NCBI RefSeq assembly: GCF_024170285.1
Contig: NZ_JALJXV010000002.1
Coordinates: 310,001-374,000, forward strand
Source: Natronocella acetinitrilica
Lineage (GTDB): Bacteria; Pseudomonadota; Gammaproteobacteria; Nitrococcales; Aquisalimonadaceae
Reading direction: 5' to 3'
DNA length: 64,000 nt
The position numbers and the translations under genes are program-made. Below are positions 40,508-53,273 of this stretch, piece after piece. Each line of letters starts with the position of its first letter. Positions within the stretch are counted from its first letter, which is position 1. Below the pieces are notes generated by a model. It did not search any database, was not told where the DNA came from, and was given only the letters and a program-made list of their open reading frames with translations.

Positions 40508-43500
40508 CGTCAACTCCTTCCTGCAGGGACGAACGCTGCCTGACGGGGTCGCCCCCGCTGGCCTCGATCCGGGAAATCCTGCGGATGTCCGGGGCCTGCC
40601 ATGGGCCCGTCAGGCGGTAGTGAAAACGGGTTGCCCGATCCAGTTGATCGCTGAACACCGTCTGCGCGAGAAACAGTGCCGCCGCTCCCGGTGGCCCCGC
40701 CACCAGGCCGCCAAGCAGCGGCAGTGCCGACGAACTCCTCGGCACCACCGTCACGGTCTGATCATACTCCCTTGCCACCAGGTCGATGGGACCTTCCGCC
40801 TCGATTCGCGCGGCCGGACCATCCAGCCAGAGCTGGCGGGGTATCGCAATGCCACTGTCAAACTCGAATTCGCCGCGAATCCGGTCGAAACTGAATCCTT
40901 CGCTGACCAGATCAGAGAAATTCAGGGCCAGCCGCTGCGGTAACCGGGCGACACTGATCAGGCCCAGCATTCGCCCGGCACCGGGATCCACCTGGACCAG
41001 TTGCCCGTCCCGCAAGTTGACGACCATATCGCCTCGCAACGTTTCCAATGCCACATCCTGAGGCGCTCCGGGCCACCGAAGATCGACACGGGCCCGCGCG
41101 GTTCCGCCCCTGATGGCGTCAGCGTATCCCAGTCGGGTCAGTGCGGCGTTGACGTTATCGCTCGCACCGCGGGCCCGAAGCTGTGTCTCGCCAGCGGCGC
41201 CATCATCCTGCCAGACGCCGTCGCCGTGGAGTTCCAGATCCGGCGAGGAGATGGCGATGGAGTCGAACCGATAGCCGGGGCTGTCCCGGGTTCCCGACAG
41301 ACGCGAGGCTCCCAGCTCAAGGCCGAATACCGACAGCCGGGTAATTTCCACGTCCAGAGCTGGCCAGTCCCGTGGCGTCGCGGCATCGTTCCCATTGCCG
41401 CCTACCCCGCCAGGGTCGTCAGCGGCAACTGATTCCGAACCATCGGGTTCAGCCAGGACCAGATGACGCAAACGCGCCTGCAGCTCTGGCCGTGGACCGC
41501 CAGACCATTGCAGGGTACCGGCGACGCCGGATCCCTCCAGGTTGAAGCGCCAGTCTCCGTCATCCCGTCGGCCGAAAACGGAAACTTCCGGCAAGCCAAG
41601 CGTGCCGACGTCGAGCCGACCGATCTCCAGGTCCAGCCCTCTCAGGGGCACCCCCTCCCCATCCTGTTCCACCGCACTGCCATCACCTGCGCCCACCTGC
41701 AGCCGTCGCAGCCAGCCCGCCAGATCCACCACGTCGGCCTGTCCACTGACTGCCATGCCCTCCAGGGCAGGCAGGGACGCGGTACGCGCCAGGCCGATAC
41801 CCACACGCTCCGGCATGCCATCCACTGACCAGCCGATGATTCCTGTGACCCGCTCACCGGCGGCGAAACGCAAGTTGCCTGGACGCTCGCCGATGCCCAT
41901 GTTCAGGCTGAATGGCAGGCGCTCGTCAGCGACCTTGTGTGCCGGGCGTGGCAGTGTGCTGACGACTCCGATCAGGTCGGATTCGAGCCGCAGGCTCACC
42001 GGGGGCGTGGCGGCCTCCCCGGTGAAGCCGGGGAAAGTCATATGCAATCCGAAGTCACCCCGCCCCTCCAGGAAGTCGAGCCCGGGAAGTTGCGCCGCCA
42101 CCGCGTCCATGCCGAGACCGTCGATATCCGCAGACAGGTCGATACGGCTTGTGCCGGGTTCCGTCACGGTATCCAGGGACAGCGACACCGCAGCACCGTC
42201 AAGGCTTGCAACCAGACCGTCGGCCTGCAGCCCCAGATTACTGAAATTCACATCACCGGTGAGGTTCGTGAGGTTGATATCCCGCTCCGGGTAACGCATG
42301 ACGCCATCCAGCAGATGCACCGTGCCATCCACCGTCACCGGCTCGCCACGAAACGGGATGGCAAGCCCCAGGGTCAGGCCGTGTTCACCGTCGAGGCGGA
42401 ATCGGTCGATAATCCCGGCCACCGCCTCCGGCATCACCGGCATATCACGCAAAAACGCCCACAGGTCATCGCCGGCGCCGTTCAAGGTGCCGTCGATCAA
42501 CAACGGCGAACGACCCAGGCTGTCTATCCGTGCCTCAGCGCCCTGGACACGTGCGCCACCGATCACGCCATCGTGGGCAATGATGCGCATGGCGCGGTTC
42601 TCGAACCGCAATGTGCCGTCGAGATCCGTCAACGGCTCCCACTCCGGCCAGAAGGCAAGCCGCACACCCCGGGTTTCGGCAATCACCGAAAACCGACCCT
42701 GTCCGGCGTCGAAGGGAAAAGAGTTGACGTAGCCATGATAGAGCACCTTGGCCCGCTCGGCGGTACCGCTGGTGATTGCGGCATCAAGCCAATCTACCAG
42801 CCGAGCGGGCATGATTGCCGCAGGCAGATAACGCCCCGTTCGGGTCGCGTTCCCGTCTCGACCTTCTGCCGTGGCGCGGATATCCAGAAATACCGGTTGC
42901 CCCGCCTGACGGGCAATGCGGACAGCTCCCTCGGTGACGCCATCCTCGTTGTTGACGAGGACTTCATCCACGTCGAGTTGCCAGTCGGCCCCATCACCTC
43001 GCCAGCGCACTTCCGCAGCCAGGTCATCATAGGGAATCACGTCGCGAAACAAGCGTGGCAGGTGCACGCTGCCGTCCCGGCCGCGAACCGTGACGTCCAC
43101 GGCCCGGCGCGCGTCATCACGACTTGGGCCGAGGCCAGGAAACCCACCCTGGAGATTGCCCCAGAACTCGAGATCTCCCGCCACGCCGACCATGGGTGAT
43201 TCGCCCGGCGGGGCAAGCGCCCGCTCCAGCAGCTCCGGCTGAAGGCCTCGCCCGCGGGCGTAGAAACGCACAATGTCCTGCTCAAGCGGCAAACCATCTC
43301 CGCCCCACTCCATGACGAACGCCAACTCCTCACCAAACTCCGGAGGCAGAGGCATGGAGCCGGCAAGCTGTCTGCCACCGTCGGGGCGCGCAACCAGTCG
43401 CAGGTCTACATTCTGCAGGCGGTAGATCTCGCCGCGGGTGGGGTCCTCGTAGACAATCCGGCCGTCGTTAACGCGGATGCGGGTCTGCTGGATGAGAAAA

Positions 43501-43961
43501 TCGCCCAGAAACTGGTCGATGACCGCCATGAAGCCGGGCCCCGGCTCCACGCCGGCCATGGCGTACTGGCCAGCCAGATCGCGCTGCATGATGATATCGG
43601 GCTGCTCGAGCACCAACTCCCTTATTGCCGGGCGTTGCTCCCGCAGCGAGGCACGGACGTCGAGGGCAAGCTCCAGGCGCTCGATCTGGAAACTGTTGCG
43701 GCTGTCCTCGCCCGACACTGTGACCTGATCCAGCACCAGGTAAGGGTTCAGCCCCTCCAGGCGCAGCCCCAGGCTGCCCGTATGCACAGGAAGGCCGATG
43801 GCGTCGCTGACAGCCGTATCAAGCTGGGCACGAAACTCTGGCGCAGCCCAGACGGCCAGTCGGAGCGCGGTGATTGCCAGTGCCACCATCACCAGCAGCA
43901 CAACGCCGGTCAACCAGAGCAACCGGCCAGCCTGCAGGGCAAGACGCAGCGGGGCGGCCAT
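40491..43961 (-). CDS. yhdP: AsmA-like envelope protein YhdP
   Basis: A 1156-aa protein of the AsmA-like/TIGR02099 type. One N-terminal membrane anchor (LLWLTGVVLLVMVALAITAL, about 14-33) precedes a very long periplasmic repeat of beta-strands. C-terminal features are VVNLRDGQLVQVDPGAGRMLGL and FDSGIAIPRQLWLDG, followed by VTVVPRSSSALPLLGGLVAGPPGAAALFLA. In E. coli YhdP acts with TamB and YdbH as a bridge for glycerophospholipids to the outer membrane. This is relevant because the Mla system here lacks mlaC. It is slightly shorter than E. coli YhdP (~1266 aa). Confidence 0.93.
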   Translation of the reverse strand: MAAPLRLALQAGRLLWLTGVVLLVMVALAITALRLAVWAAPEFRAQLDTAVSDAIGLPVHTGSLGLRLEGLNPYLVLDQVTVSGEDSRNSFQIERLELALDVRASLREQRPAIRELVLEQPDIIMQRDLAGQYAMAGVEPGPGFMAVIDQFLGDFLIQQTRIRVNDGRIVYEDPTRGEIYRLQNVDLRLVARPDGGRQLAGSMPLPPEFGEELAFVMEWGGDGLPLEQDIVRFYARGRGLQPELLERALAPPGESPMVGVAGDLEFWGNLQGGFPGLGPSRDDARRAVDVTVRGRDGSVHLPRLFRDVIPYDDLAAEVRWRGDGADWQLDVDEVLVNNEDGVTEGAVRIARQAGQPVFLDIRATAEGRDGNATRTGRYLPAAIMPARLVDWLDAAITSGTAERAKVLYHGYVNSFPFDAGQGRFSVIAETRGVRLAFWPEWEPLTDLDGTLRFENRAMRIIAHDGVIGGARVQGAEARIDSLGRSPLLIDGTLNGAGDDLWAFLRDMPVMPEAVAGIIDRFRLDGEHGLTLGLAIPFRGEPVTVDGTVHLLDGVMRYPERDINLTNLTGDVNFSNLGLQADGLVASLDGAAVSLSLDTVTEPGTSRIDLSADIDGLGMDAVAAQLPGLDFLEGRGDFGLHMTFPGFTGEAATPPVSLRLESDLIGVVSTLPRPAHKVADERLPFSLNMGIGERPGNLRFAAGERVTGIIGWSVDGMPERVGIGLARTASLPALEGMAVSGQADVVDLAGWLRRLQVGAGDGSAVEQDGEGVPLRGLDLEIGRLDVGTLGLPEVSVFGRRDDGDWRFNLEGSGVAGTLQWSGGPRPELQARLRHLVLAEPDGSESVAADDPGGVGGNGNDAATPRDWPALDVEITRLSVFGLELGASRLSGTRDSPGYRFDSIAISSPDLELHGDGVWQDDGAAGETQLRARGASDNVNAALTRLGYADAIRGGTARARVDLRWPGAPQDVALETLRGDMVVNLRDGQLVQVDPGAGRMLGLISVARLPQRLALNFSDLVSEGFSFDRIRGEFEFDSGIAIPRQLWLDGPAARIEAEGPIDLVAREYDQTVTVVPRSSSALPLLGGLVAGPPGAAALFLAQTVFSDQLDRATRFHYRLTGPWQAPDIRRISRIEASGGDPVRQRSSLQEGVDDAAGR

Positions 43962-44082
43962 CAGCCACGCTCCGGAAACTGGCTGTATCGGCCGCCAACA
44001 ATCGACGACAGCTTCATGTGGGTGAAACCCTGTCCCATACCAAAGCGCCGGGCGAAGCCACGCGAGAGACGCTGATACGCTT

Positions 44083-45558
44083 CTAGATCAGGACGACGTC
44101 GAACTGATCCGGCGCATACAACGGTTCGGCTTGGAGCGTGATCGGCCGCCCGATGAACTCTTCCAGCTCCGCCACGCTCATGTTCTCGTCTTCCAGCAGA
44201 CGATCCACCACCGAGGTGGCAGCAAGCACAAGCAGCCGCTCGGCCTCGAACTGCCGCGCTTCGCGCATGATCTCTCGAAAGATTTCGTAACACACGGTTT
44301 CCGGGGTCTTCATGGTTCCACGACCACCGCAGGTTGGACACGACTCACAGAGCACATGTTCCAGACTTTCGCGGGTTCGCTTGCGGGTCATCTCCACCAG
44401 CCCCAGTGCGGATACACCACTGATCTGGGTCTTGGCATGATCCCGCTCCAGGCTTTTCTCCAGCGCCCGGAGAACCTGCCGACGGTGTTCGGCATCCTGC
44501 ATGTCAATGAAATCGATAATGATGATGCCACCGAGATTACGCAGCCGGGTCTGCCGGGCAATGGACTGGGCCGCTTCCAGGTTGGTCTTGAAGATGGTCT
44601 CTTCCAGGTTGCGCCGCCCCACGTAGGCCCCGGTATTGACGTCCACCGTGGTCATGGCCTCGGTTTGATCGATGATGAGGTACCCGCCGGACTTGAGCTC
44701 GACCTTGCGGGACAGGGCGCGCTGCAACTCTTCCTCGACGCCGTACAGGTCGAAAATCGGCCGCTCGCCGCTGTAATGCTCCAGGCGTTCCAGAATTTCC
44801 GGAAAGAACTGGCGGCAGAAGCGCTCGACCCGGTCGAAGTTCTCACGGGAATCGACCCGGATGCGCTCCACCTCGTTACCGTTGAGGTCACGCAGCGCCC
44901 GTATGACCAGCGGCAGATCCTCATGAACACACTGCCCGCTGACGGCGGTCGCAGTCCGCGCCCGAATCGACTCCCAGAGCTTGCAGAGAAACGTCCTGTC
45001 AGCGGCAAGCGCGGTTTCGTCGACCTGCTCCGCCGCGGTGCGGAAGATATAGCCACCGGCATCTCCGGCAGCGATAAAGTTCTCGCCGATGGTCCGCAGG
45101 CGGGCGCGCTCCGTCTCGTCCTCGATGCGGGCGGACACGCCAACACTGGAGCTGTCAGGAAGAAACACCAGGTGGCGGGAAGGAATGGTGATATGGGTGG
45201 TGAGCCGCGCACCCTTGCTGCCGATGGGGTCCTTCACCACCTGGACGATGACCTCCTGCCCCTCCCGCAGCAGCTGCCGTATGTCCTGCAGGGTGCGCCG
45301 CTCACCGCCATCCACACATTCTGCAGTCGAAGGCAGGGTGATGTCGGATGCGTGCAGGAATGCGGTGCGCTCCAGCCCGGCATCGATAAACGCCGCCTGC
45401 ATCCCCGGCAGGACGCGCTGCACACGGCCCTTGTAGATATTGCCCACCAGGCCGCGACGTCGGGTACGCTCGATGGTGACTTCCTGCAGCACACCATTCT
45501 CGACCACCGCCACGCGGGTCTCCTGGGGCGTGCAATTGACCAGGATCTCTTCGGACAT
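44083..45558 (-). CDS. rng: Ribonuclease G
   Basis: Single-strand endoribonuclease of the RNase E/G family that matures 16S rRNA 5' ends. The 491-aa product starts MSEEILVNCTPQETRVAVVE. It has the S1 domain GNIYKGRVQRVLPGMQAAFIDAGLERTAFLH region (about 38-125), the catalytic DNase-I-like part with IIDQTEAMTTVDVNTGAYVG (catalytic Asp pair), IIIIDFIDM, and the zinc-link CESCPTCGGRG. It lacks the RNase E C-terminal scaffold. It lies three bases after maf and 121 before yhdP. Confidence 0.97.
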   Translation of the reverse strand: MSEEILVNCTPQETRVAVVENGVLQEVTIERTRRRGLVGNIYKGRVQRVLPGMQAAFIDAGLERTAFLHASDITLPSTAECVDGGERRTLQDIRQLLREGQEVIVQVVKDPIGSKGARLTTHITIPSRHLVFLPDSSSVGVSARIEDETERARLRTIGENFIAAGDAGGYIFRTAAEQVDETALAADRTFLCKLWESIRARTATAVSGQCVHEDLPLVIRALRDLNGNEVERIRVDSRENFDRVERFCRQFFPEILERLEHYSGERPIFDLYGVEEELQRALSRKVELKSGGYLIIDQTEAMTTVDVNTGAYVGRRNLEETIFKTNLEAAQSIARQTRLRNLGGIIIIDFIDMQDAEHRRQVLRALEKSLERDHAKTQISGVSALGLVEMTRKRTRESLEHVLCESCPTCGGRGTMKTPETVCYEIFREIMREARQFEAERLLVLAATSVVDRLLEDENMSVAELEEFIGRPITLQAEPLYAPDQFDVVLI

Positions 45559-45561
45559 GGG

Positions 45562-46161
45562 TTACCAGCGGTGCCGGAAATCGATGTCGAACTCTTCCAT
45601 CAGATCCGCCACCTCGAACAGCGGCAGGCCCATGACGCCGGAGTAGCTGCCCTCGAGGTGCTCGATGAATACGGCACCCCGACCCTGGATCGCATAGGCA
45701 CCGGCCTTGTCCACCGGCTCGCCGCTGTCCCAGTAACGCTCTATCTCCTGCCGAGTCAGCTCGCGAAAGGTCACGGAGCTGTAGCTGAGCCGTGTCGCCT
45801 CCCGATCATCCACCAGGGCAACCCCGGTCAGGACACGATGGGTGGCGCCGGACAACTCCTCCAGCATGGCAATGGCATCAGCGCGATCCCGGGGTTTGCC
45901 GTAGAGAACGTCATCCACCGCCACCACGGTATCAGCACCCAGCACTGGTAGTGGCGCGCTGCCGGCGACCTGCTGCCAGCCCGCGCGCGCCTTCTCCAGC
46001 GCGAGCCGCAGGACGTAGACCTCGGGCGACTCCTCATCGCTGCGTCGGGATTCGTCTACATCCACCTGCAACTGACGAAAGGCGATGCCGGCCTGCCCCA
46101 GCAAGGCGGAGCGCCGTGGCGAGTTGGAGGCGAGATAGATATCTGCTTGATCGGCTTGCAT
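45562..46161 (-). CDS. maf: Nucleoside triphosphate pyrophosphatase, Maf family (YhdE-like)
   Basis: A 199-aa house-cleaning pyrophosphatase (dTTP/UTP type in E. coli YhdE). Family signatures are [19 protein letters not shown] at the N-terminus, [24 protein letters not shown] region, and the catalytic-base motif [18 protein letters not shown], with [29 protein letters not shown] near the end (quoted in part). The ATG at 46159-46161 gives normal length. It is followed by rng with three bases between. Confidence 0.94.
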   Translation of the reverse strand: MQADQADIYLASNSPRRSALLGQAGIAFRQLQVDVDESRRSDEESPEVYVLRLALEKARAGWQQVAGSAPLPVLGADTVVAVDDVLYGKPRDRADAIAMLEELSGATHRVLTGVALVDDREATRLSYSSVTFRELTRQEIERYWDSGEPVDKAGAYAIQGRGAVFIEHLEGSYSGVMGLPLFEVADLMEEFDIDFRHRW

Positions 46162-46235
46162 AAGTCCTCGGACTGTCCGGTGTCTGTTGTCCGCAGGTTG
46201 GCGGACGGCGGTCATTGAAGCACTGATTCAGTGTG

Positions 46236-46703
46236 TCAACGATGATACGGGTGATTGGCGAGGATGCTCCAGGCCCGGTAGAGCTGCTCAGCCAGTACGA
46301 CACGGACCAGCATATGGGGCAGCGTCAACCGGGACACGCACCAGCGATGCTCGGCAGCAGCCAGCACCTCCGGGGCAAGACCATCGGGCCCACCGATCAC
46401 CAGGGCTATCTCGCGACCATCGAGCATCCAGTCTGACAGTCGCTGCGCGAGTCGTTCCGTGGTCTCCTGCCGGCCACCAAGGTCCAGTGCCACGGTGCGG
46501 GCACCGGCGGGCAGCGCCTTGATGATGCGTTGCCCCTCGATGTCCCTGGCCCGGGTCGGGTTTCCACCCCGCCCACGGTCCCCCGGCGGCAGCTCGCGCA
46601 GCTCCATTCGCAGCTCCGGCGGCATGCGGCCAGCGTAGTCGGCATAGGCATCAGCCACCCAGGCGGGCATTTTCTGCCCGATGGCGATGATCTGCAGCCG
46701 CAT
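46236..46703 (-). CDS. rlmH: 23S rRNA (pseudouridine(1915)-N3)-methyltransferase RlmH
   Basis: SPOUT-class SAM methyltransferase acting on pseudouridine 1915 in helix 69 of 23S rRNA. The 155-aa length is exact for the family. Signatures: MRLQIIAIGQKMPAWV, EGQRIIKALPAGARTVALD, the knot LVIGGPDGLAPEV and C-terminal LTLPHMLVRVVLAEQLYRAW ending in HPYHR. It shares one base with the rsfS stop (TGATG). Confidence 0.98.
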   Translation of the reverse strand: MRLQIIAIGQKMPAWVADAYADYAGRMPPELRMELRELPPGDRGRGGNPTRARDIEGQRIIKALPAGARTVALDLGGRQETTERLAQRLSDWMLDGREIALVIGGPDGLAPEVLAAAEHRWCVSRLTLPHMLVRVVLAEQLYRAWSILANHPYHR

Positions 46704-47095
46704 CAGCCGGTGTGCTGTTCGTCGGATTCTTCGGGCGCTTCAAGCCCCCAGATGCGTTCAAGTCGATACAGTTCGCGCACACGCGGCAGCATCACGTGGA
46801 TCACTGCGTCACCCAAATCCACCAGAATCCACTCCGCCGACTCCTGGCCTTCCATCCCCAGGGGCCGGAAACCGGCGGCCTTGGCCTGCTCCGCCACGTT
46901 GTCGGCAATGGCCTTGACGTGACGGTTGGAATTACCGGAGGCAATGAACATGGTATCGGTAATGCCCGTACGGCCTCGCACGTCCAGCGTAACCGTGTCT
47001 ACGGCCTTCATGTCCTCCAGCGCCCGCAACACGATTTCCGACAATCGCTGCTGCAGGTCGTCACCACTACTTTCAGTCTGTGCTCTGCTGATAAT
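46703..47095 (-). CDS. rsfS: Ribosomal silencing factor RsfS, unusual start
   Basis: Iojap/RsfS-family protein that binds uL14 and blocks subunit joining in starvation. Core motifs are VTLDVRGRTGITDTMFIASGNSNRHVKAIA (in part), AEWILVDLGDAVIHVM and RELYRLERIWG. No ATG, GTG or TTG stands near the expected N-terminus. A GGGAGG (47099-47104) precedes ATT (47093-47095) by three bases and ATC (47090-47092) by six. The only in-frame ATG, 47174-47176, lies inside nadD and adds 27 residues absent from relatives. I give the ATT; the true start could be either of these or the ATG. Confidence 0.85.
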   Translation of the reverse strand: MISRAQTESSGDDLQQRLSEIVLRALEDMKAVDTVTLDVRGRTGITDTMFIASGNSNRHVKAIADNVAEQAKAAGFRPLGMEGQESAEWILVDLGDAVIHVMLPRVRELYRLERIWGLEAPEESDEQHTG

Positions 47096-47120
47096 GCACC
47101 TCCCGGGTATCCAGCCGGGC

Positions 47121-47768
47121 TCAGCCGCCCCCGCGGCAATAAAGCCCGTGCTCCTGAATATAGCGCCAAACCGCATCCGGCATCAGATATCTGCCCGAGC
47201 CCCCGACGGCGAGACGCCGTCGCAGTTCAGTCGCCGAGATGTCGAGCTGCGTAACCGTTTGAAACAGCACAAGCCCGGCCTGGGTACGCCGCAACTGCGC
47301 CCAGTCATCCGCCTGGCGCCCGGGCAGCCAGCGGCCAAGGGACTCAGGCATTTCGGTGCCGGTCGCCGGGCGCTCCATGATGACCAGATGGGCCAGATCC
47401 GACAATTCCTGCCAGCGGTGCCAGCGCGGCAAGCCGTGGAAACTGTCGGCACCGAGCAGCAGGCAGAGTACGTCGTCGGGAAACGCCTCGCGCAGGCCGC
47501 GCAGGGTATCGACCGTGTAGGAAGGCATGTCGCGACGCAACTCCCGGTCGTCCACCACGAAGCGTGGCTCATCGGCAGCCCCCAGGCTGAGCATCTCCAG
47601 TCGCCGCGCCGCCGTGACCTCGGGGGTATCCCGATGGGGCGGTATGTGGCAGGGGATCAGGCGCACCTGATCCAGGTCGCCGGCTTCGGCGACATCCAGC
47701 GCCACCCGCAAATGGCCATTATGGACCGGGTCGAACGTACCACCGAATATGCCGACAAGCCGGGCCAT
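47121..47768 (-). CDS. nadD: Nicotinate-nucleotide adenylyltransferase NadD
   Basis: Makes deamido-NAD from nicotinate mononucleotide and ATP. The 215-aa product has the nucleotidylyltransferase signature GIFGGTFDPVHNGHLRVALD, LIPCHIPPHR, LCLLLGADSFHGLPRWHRW, and the ISSTxxR-like ISATELRRRLAVGG near the C-terminus. It lies between proA (31 bases upstream) and rsfS; nadD-rsfS-rlmH is a conserved order. Confidence 0.97.
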   Translation of the reverse strand: MARLVGIFGGTFDPVHNGHLRVALDVAEAGDLDQVRLIPCHIPPHRDTPEVTAARRLEMLSLGAADEPRFVVDDRELRRDMPSYTVDTLRGLREAFPDDVLCLLLGADSFHGLPRWHRWQELSDLAHLVIMERPATGTEMPESLGRWLPGRQADDWAQLRRTQAGLVLFQTVTQLDISATELRRRLAVGGSGRYLMPDAVWRYIQEHGLYCRGGG

Positions 47769-47799
47769 GATCGCCTACGCGCCGGGGTCAGTGGGGCGA

Positions 47800-49050
47800 T
47801 TACTGCCGCACATGACCATCCCCCAGCACAACCCACTTCTGCGTGGTCAGGCCTTCCAGACCAACGGGGCCCCGGGCATGCAGGCGGTCGGTGCTGATAC
47901 CGATCTCCGCGCCCAGGCCATACTCGAAACCGTCGGCGAAGCGGGTCGATGCGTTCACCATGACAGAACTCGAGTCCACCTCGCGGAGAAAACGGCGCGC
48001 CCGAGTGTAGTCCTCGGTCACGATGGCTTCGGTATGGCCCGAACCGTATGCGGCAATATGCTCGATGGCATCGTCCAGCCCATCAACCAGGCGCACCGCG
48101 AGGATGGGCGCCAGATACTCGGCATGCCAGTCATCCTCGGTGGCTGCCTGCATGGCGGGAACCAGAGCGCGACTGTCGGCGCAGCCGCGCAGTTCGACCC
48201 CAGTCTCACGATAACGGGCGGCGAGCCCGGGCAGCACCTGCTCGGCGATGCCCCGCGCCACCAGCAGGGTTTCCATGGCGTTGCAGACACCGAAACGATG
48301 GGTCTTGGCGTTATAGGCAATCGCCTCGGCCTTGGCCACATCGGCCCGGTCATCGATATACACGTGGCAGACACCGTCCAGATGCTTGATCACCGGCACC
48401 GTCGCCTCGCGACTGATCCGCTCGATGAGGCTCTTGCCACCGCGGGGAATGATCACGTCCACGTACTGGTTCATGGTGATCATCTCGCCCACAGCACGGC
48501 GATCTGTGGTGCCGATCACCTGCACGGCGTCCGCAGGCAGGCCGGCAGACTCGAGCCCCTGGCGAATGCACTCGGCGATTGCGGTGTTGGAATGAATCGC
48601 TTCCGACCCGCCCCGAAGCAGCGCCGCATTACCCGATTTCAGACAAAGAGCAGCGGCATCGGCTGTCACATTCGGCCGTGATTCGTAGATGATGCCGATG
48701 ACCCCGAGGGGCACCCGCATATGACCCACCTGGATACCGCTGGGCCGATAGCGCAGGCCGCTGATCTCTCCAACGGGATCCGGCAGGGCAGCGATCTGTC
48801 GCAGACCCTCGGCCATGGCCGCGATGCGTGGCGGTGTCAGCTCCAGGCGATCAAGCAGGGCGGCATCGAGGCCGTTGTCGCGCCCCCGGGCGAGATCCCT
48901 GGCGTTCTCTTCCACCAGTCGATCAGACTGCGTCTCGATGGCTCCAGCGATGGCCTCAAGGGCCCTGTTCTTGGCGCCGGGCTCGGCCCGCGCCATGGCC
49001 CGGGATGCATGGCGTGCATGCTGCCCCAACTTCAACATCTCGTCTTTCAT
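47800..49050 (-). CDS. proA: Gamma-glutamyl phosphate reductase ProA
   Basis: NADPH-dependent reductase making glutamate 5-semialdehyde for proline, also relevant to osmoadaptation. The 416-aa product contains [53 protein letters not shown], the active-site Cys in [15 protein letters not shown], and [16 protein letters not shown]. Length and motifs are complete. The partner proB is not in the window. It lies two bases after holA. Confidence 0.97.
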   Translation of the reverse strand: MKDEMLKLGQHARHASRAMARAEPGAKNRALEAIAGAIETQSDRLVEENARDLARGRDNGLDAALLDRLELTPPRIAAMAEGLRQIAALPDPVGEISGLRYRPSGIQVGHMRVPLGVIGIIYESRPNVTADAAALCLKSGNAALLRGGSEAIHSNTAIAECIRQGLESAGLPADAVQVIGTTDRRAVGEMITMNQYVDVIIPRGGKSLIERISREATVPVIKHLDGVCHVYIDDRADVAKAEAIAYNAKTHRFGVCNAMETLLVARGIAEQVLPGLAARYRETGVELRGCADSRALVPAMQAATEDDWHAEYLAPILAVRLVDGLDDAIEHIAAYGSGHTEAIVTEDYTRARRFLREVDSSSVMVNASTRFADGFEYGLGAEIGISTDRLHARGPVGLEGLTTQKWVVLGDGHVRQ

Positions 49051-49052
49051 TG

Positions 49053-50096
49053 CTAAAACACGCCTGTAGATAAACGTCTGTACAAGCGCCGATCATTCAG
49101 AGCATCGACGCCAACCATGTCTACGGCAAGTTCCCGCAGGGCCTGCCAGGCGTCGCCTTCTCCGGCGCCCTTTATGAGCCGGTCGATGCGCGCGCAGTCC
49201 CGTAGCAGGGTCTCCCAGGCCATGGGGTCGGCCCGTCGGGCCGCCTGCCCCAGCAGCTTCTGCCGTGCGCCGAAGACCCGCTCCTGCCGAAACAGCTCGT
49301 CCACACGCCCGACGGCGGTGATCCGGCATACCAGGCGGATATCCCGCGACAGCGACCAGAGCACCAGCGTGGGCTGTTCACCCTCTTCCCGCAAGCCCTG
49401 CAGAATACGCAGGGTGCGCCTGATTTCCCCCGCCAATGCAGCCTCTGCCAGATCAAATACATTGTAGCGTGCGCTGTCGGCAACCACGGCACGGGCGGCT
49501 TCCACGGTTACCGGTCCTCCCCCCAGGAGCAGGCGCAGTTTGTCGACTTCCTGGGCCGCCGCCAGCAGGTTACCCTCGTTGCGCTCGGCGATCAGCCGCA
49601 TGGCCTCGGGCTGTGGCTCAAGGCCGGCGGCACGCATGCGCCGGTTGATCCAGTTCGACAGCTCACCCCCGTTGGGCGCCCAGACCTGCATGAACACCCC
49701 CGCCCGGTCGATGGCCTTGGCCCAGGCCGAGTCGCGACTGCGCGAGTCGATTCGTCCCATGCTGATCAGCAAGACCGTGTCTTCAGGGGGCTGTTTGCAC
49801 CAGTCCACCAGCGCGCGGCTGCCGTCCTTGCCAGGCTTGCCACTGGGCACTCGCAACTCCAGCAGGCGCCGGTCGCCGAATAGTGAGAGGTTGCCGCCGG
49901 AGCCCGCCAGGCGCCCCCAGTCGAATCGGCCATCCACATCGAGAATTTCGCGCTCGGTATGCCCAACCTCCCGGGCCCGGGCACGAATCGCATCCGCCGC
50001 CTCCTGCAGCTGCAAGGGCTCGTCGCCGCTGATGCAATAGACAGGCGCAAGCCCCTTGCCAAGAGTACTGGCGAGTTGTTCCGGCTTCAGTCGCAT
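49053..50096 (-). CDS. holA: DNA polymerase III delta subunit HolA
   Basis: Clamp-loader subunit that opens the beta sliding clamp. The 347-aa product has the HolA N-terminal motif [42 protein letters not shown] (beta-interacting region), [30 protein letters not shown] and the C-terminal collar domain [13 protein letters not shown]. It follows lptE by 22 bases; lptE-holA next to leuS is conserved across gammaproteobacteria. Confidence 0.95.
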   Translation of the reverse strand: MRLKPEQLASTLGKGLAPVYCISGDEPLQLQEAADAIRARAREVGHTEREILDVDGRFDWGRLAGSGGNLSLFGDRRLLELRVPSGKPGKDGSRALVDWCKQPPEDTVLLISMGRIDSRSRDSAWAKAIDRAGVFMQVWAPNGGELSNWINRRMRAAGLEPQPEAMRLIAERNEGNLLAAAQEVDKLRLLLGGGPVTVEAARAVVADSARYNVFDLAEAALAGEIRRTLRILQGLREEGEQPTLVLWSLSRDIRLVCRITAVGRVDELFRQERVFGARQKLLGQAARRADPMAWETLLRDCARIDRLIKGAGEGDAWQALRELAVDMVGVDALNDRRLYRRLSTGVF

Positions 50097-50118
50097 GAGC
50101 TACCAGAGCCAGTCATGG

Positions 50119-50622
50119 TCATTCTCCGATCAGCGCCTGCACGCGGTCAGTGAGCAGAAAAGCCGCATCGCGGCGCAGTTCCTGCACCAGGGCATCTTCC
50201 CGCCCTTCACTGCCAAGCACCTGCTGCTGTTCGAACCGATAACTTCGAATCTGCTGGTAAACGTCGGGCCCGACAAGGCGCTCGCCATTGCCGTCGAGAA
50301 ACTCCCAGCGCAGGCGGTAGCGCAGTTCGTTCTCGCGGACTTCGTCACTGCGCCCACCGGAAATCCGCTGCGTGGAGCGGCTTTCATCCAGCAGCCTCAG
50401 GGTCGGAATGCCGGATCCCGTACTGACGACCTCGGCACCGGCAGCCTCAAGGGCAATACGCACCTCACGGTAGAGTTCATCACGACCCACGCGGGAATCC
50501 ACCGCCAGTTGCACGCCCTCCAGCGATGCGGCTCCGGGTGCCGAACCCCGGAGATGCCAGCCGCAGCCAGCCAGCGATACAGCAAGCAGAGTGGTCAGCA
50601 ACAGGGCGAGGCCACGGCGCAT
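50119..50622 (-). CDS. lptE: LPS assembly lipoprotein LptE
   Basis: Outer-membrane lipoprotein that plugs the LptD barrel and helps insert LPS. The 167-aa precursor has a signal peptide and lipobox LAGC (Cys near residue 20), directly followed by GWHLRG as in family members. The rest is an alpha/beta LPS-binding domain (IALEAAGAEV, ENELRYRLRWEFLDGNG, ALVQELRRDAAFLLTDRVQAL). The ATG at 50620-50622 lies one base from the leuS stop; a longer upstream frame is leuS in another phase. Confidence 0.93.
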   Translation of the reverse strand: MRRGLALLLTTLLAVSLAGCGWHLRGSAPGAASLEGVQLAVDSRVGRDELYREVRIALEAAGAEVVSTGSGIPTLRLLDESRSTQRISGGRSDEVRENELRYRLRWEFLDGNGERLVGPDVYQQIRSYRFEQQQVLGSEGREDALVQELRRDAAFLLTDRVQALIGE

Positions 50623-50623
50623 G

Positions 50624-53167
<2,544 letters not shown>

Positions 53168-53273
53168 TCAGAAATCGACCCACCCGGCAAGCTGAACAAT
53201 GCATGGGCTTGCGTTGCGCCCCCACCGCCCTACAGTTCTGGTAGACACCAATGTAACTACGGAGCCCCACTGC

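Noticed and set aside
44131-45951. 606-codon plus-strand reading frame opposite rng and maf
   Set aside because: It is antisense to two clear genes, has no recognisable domain, and its composition (many His, Gln, Arg) is what the opposite strand of high-GC coding DNA gives.
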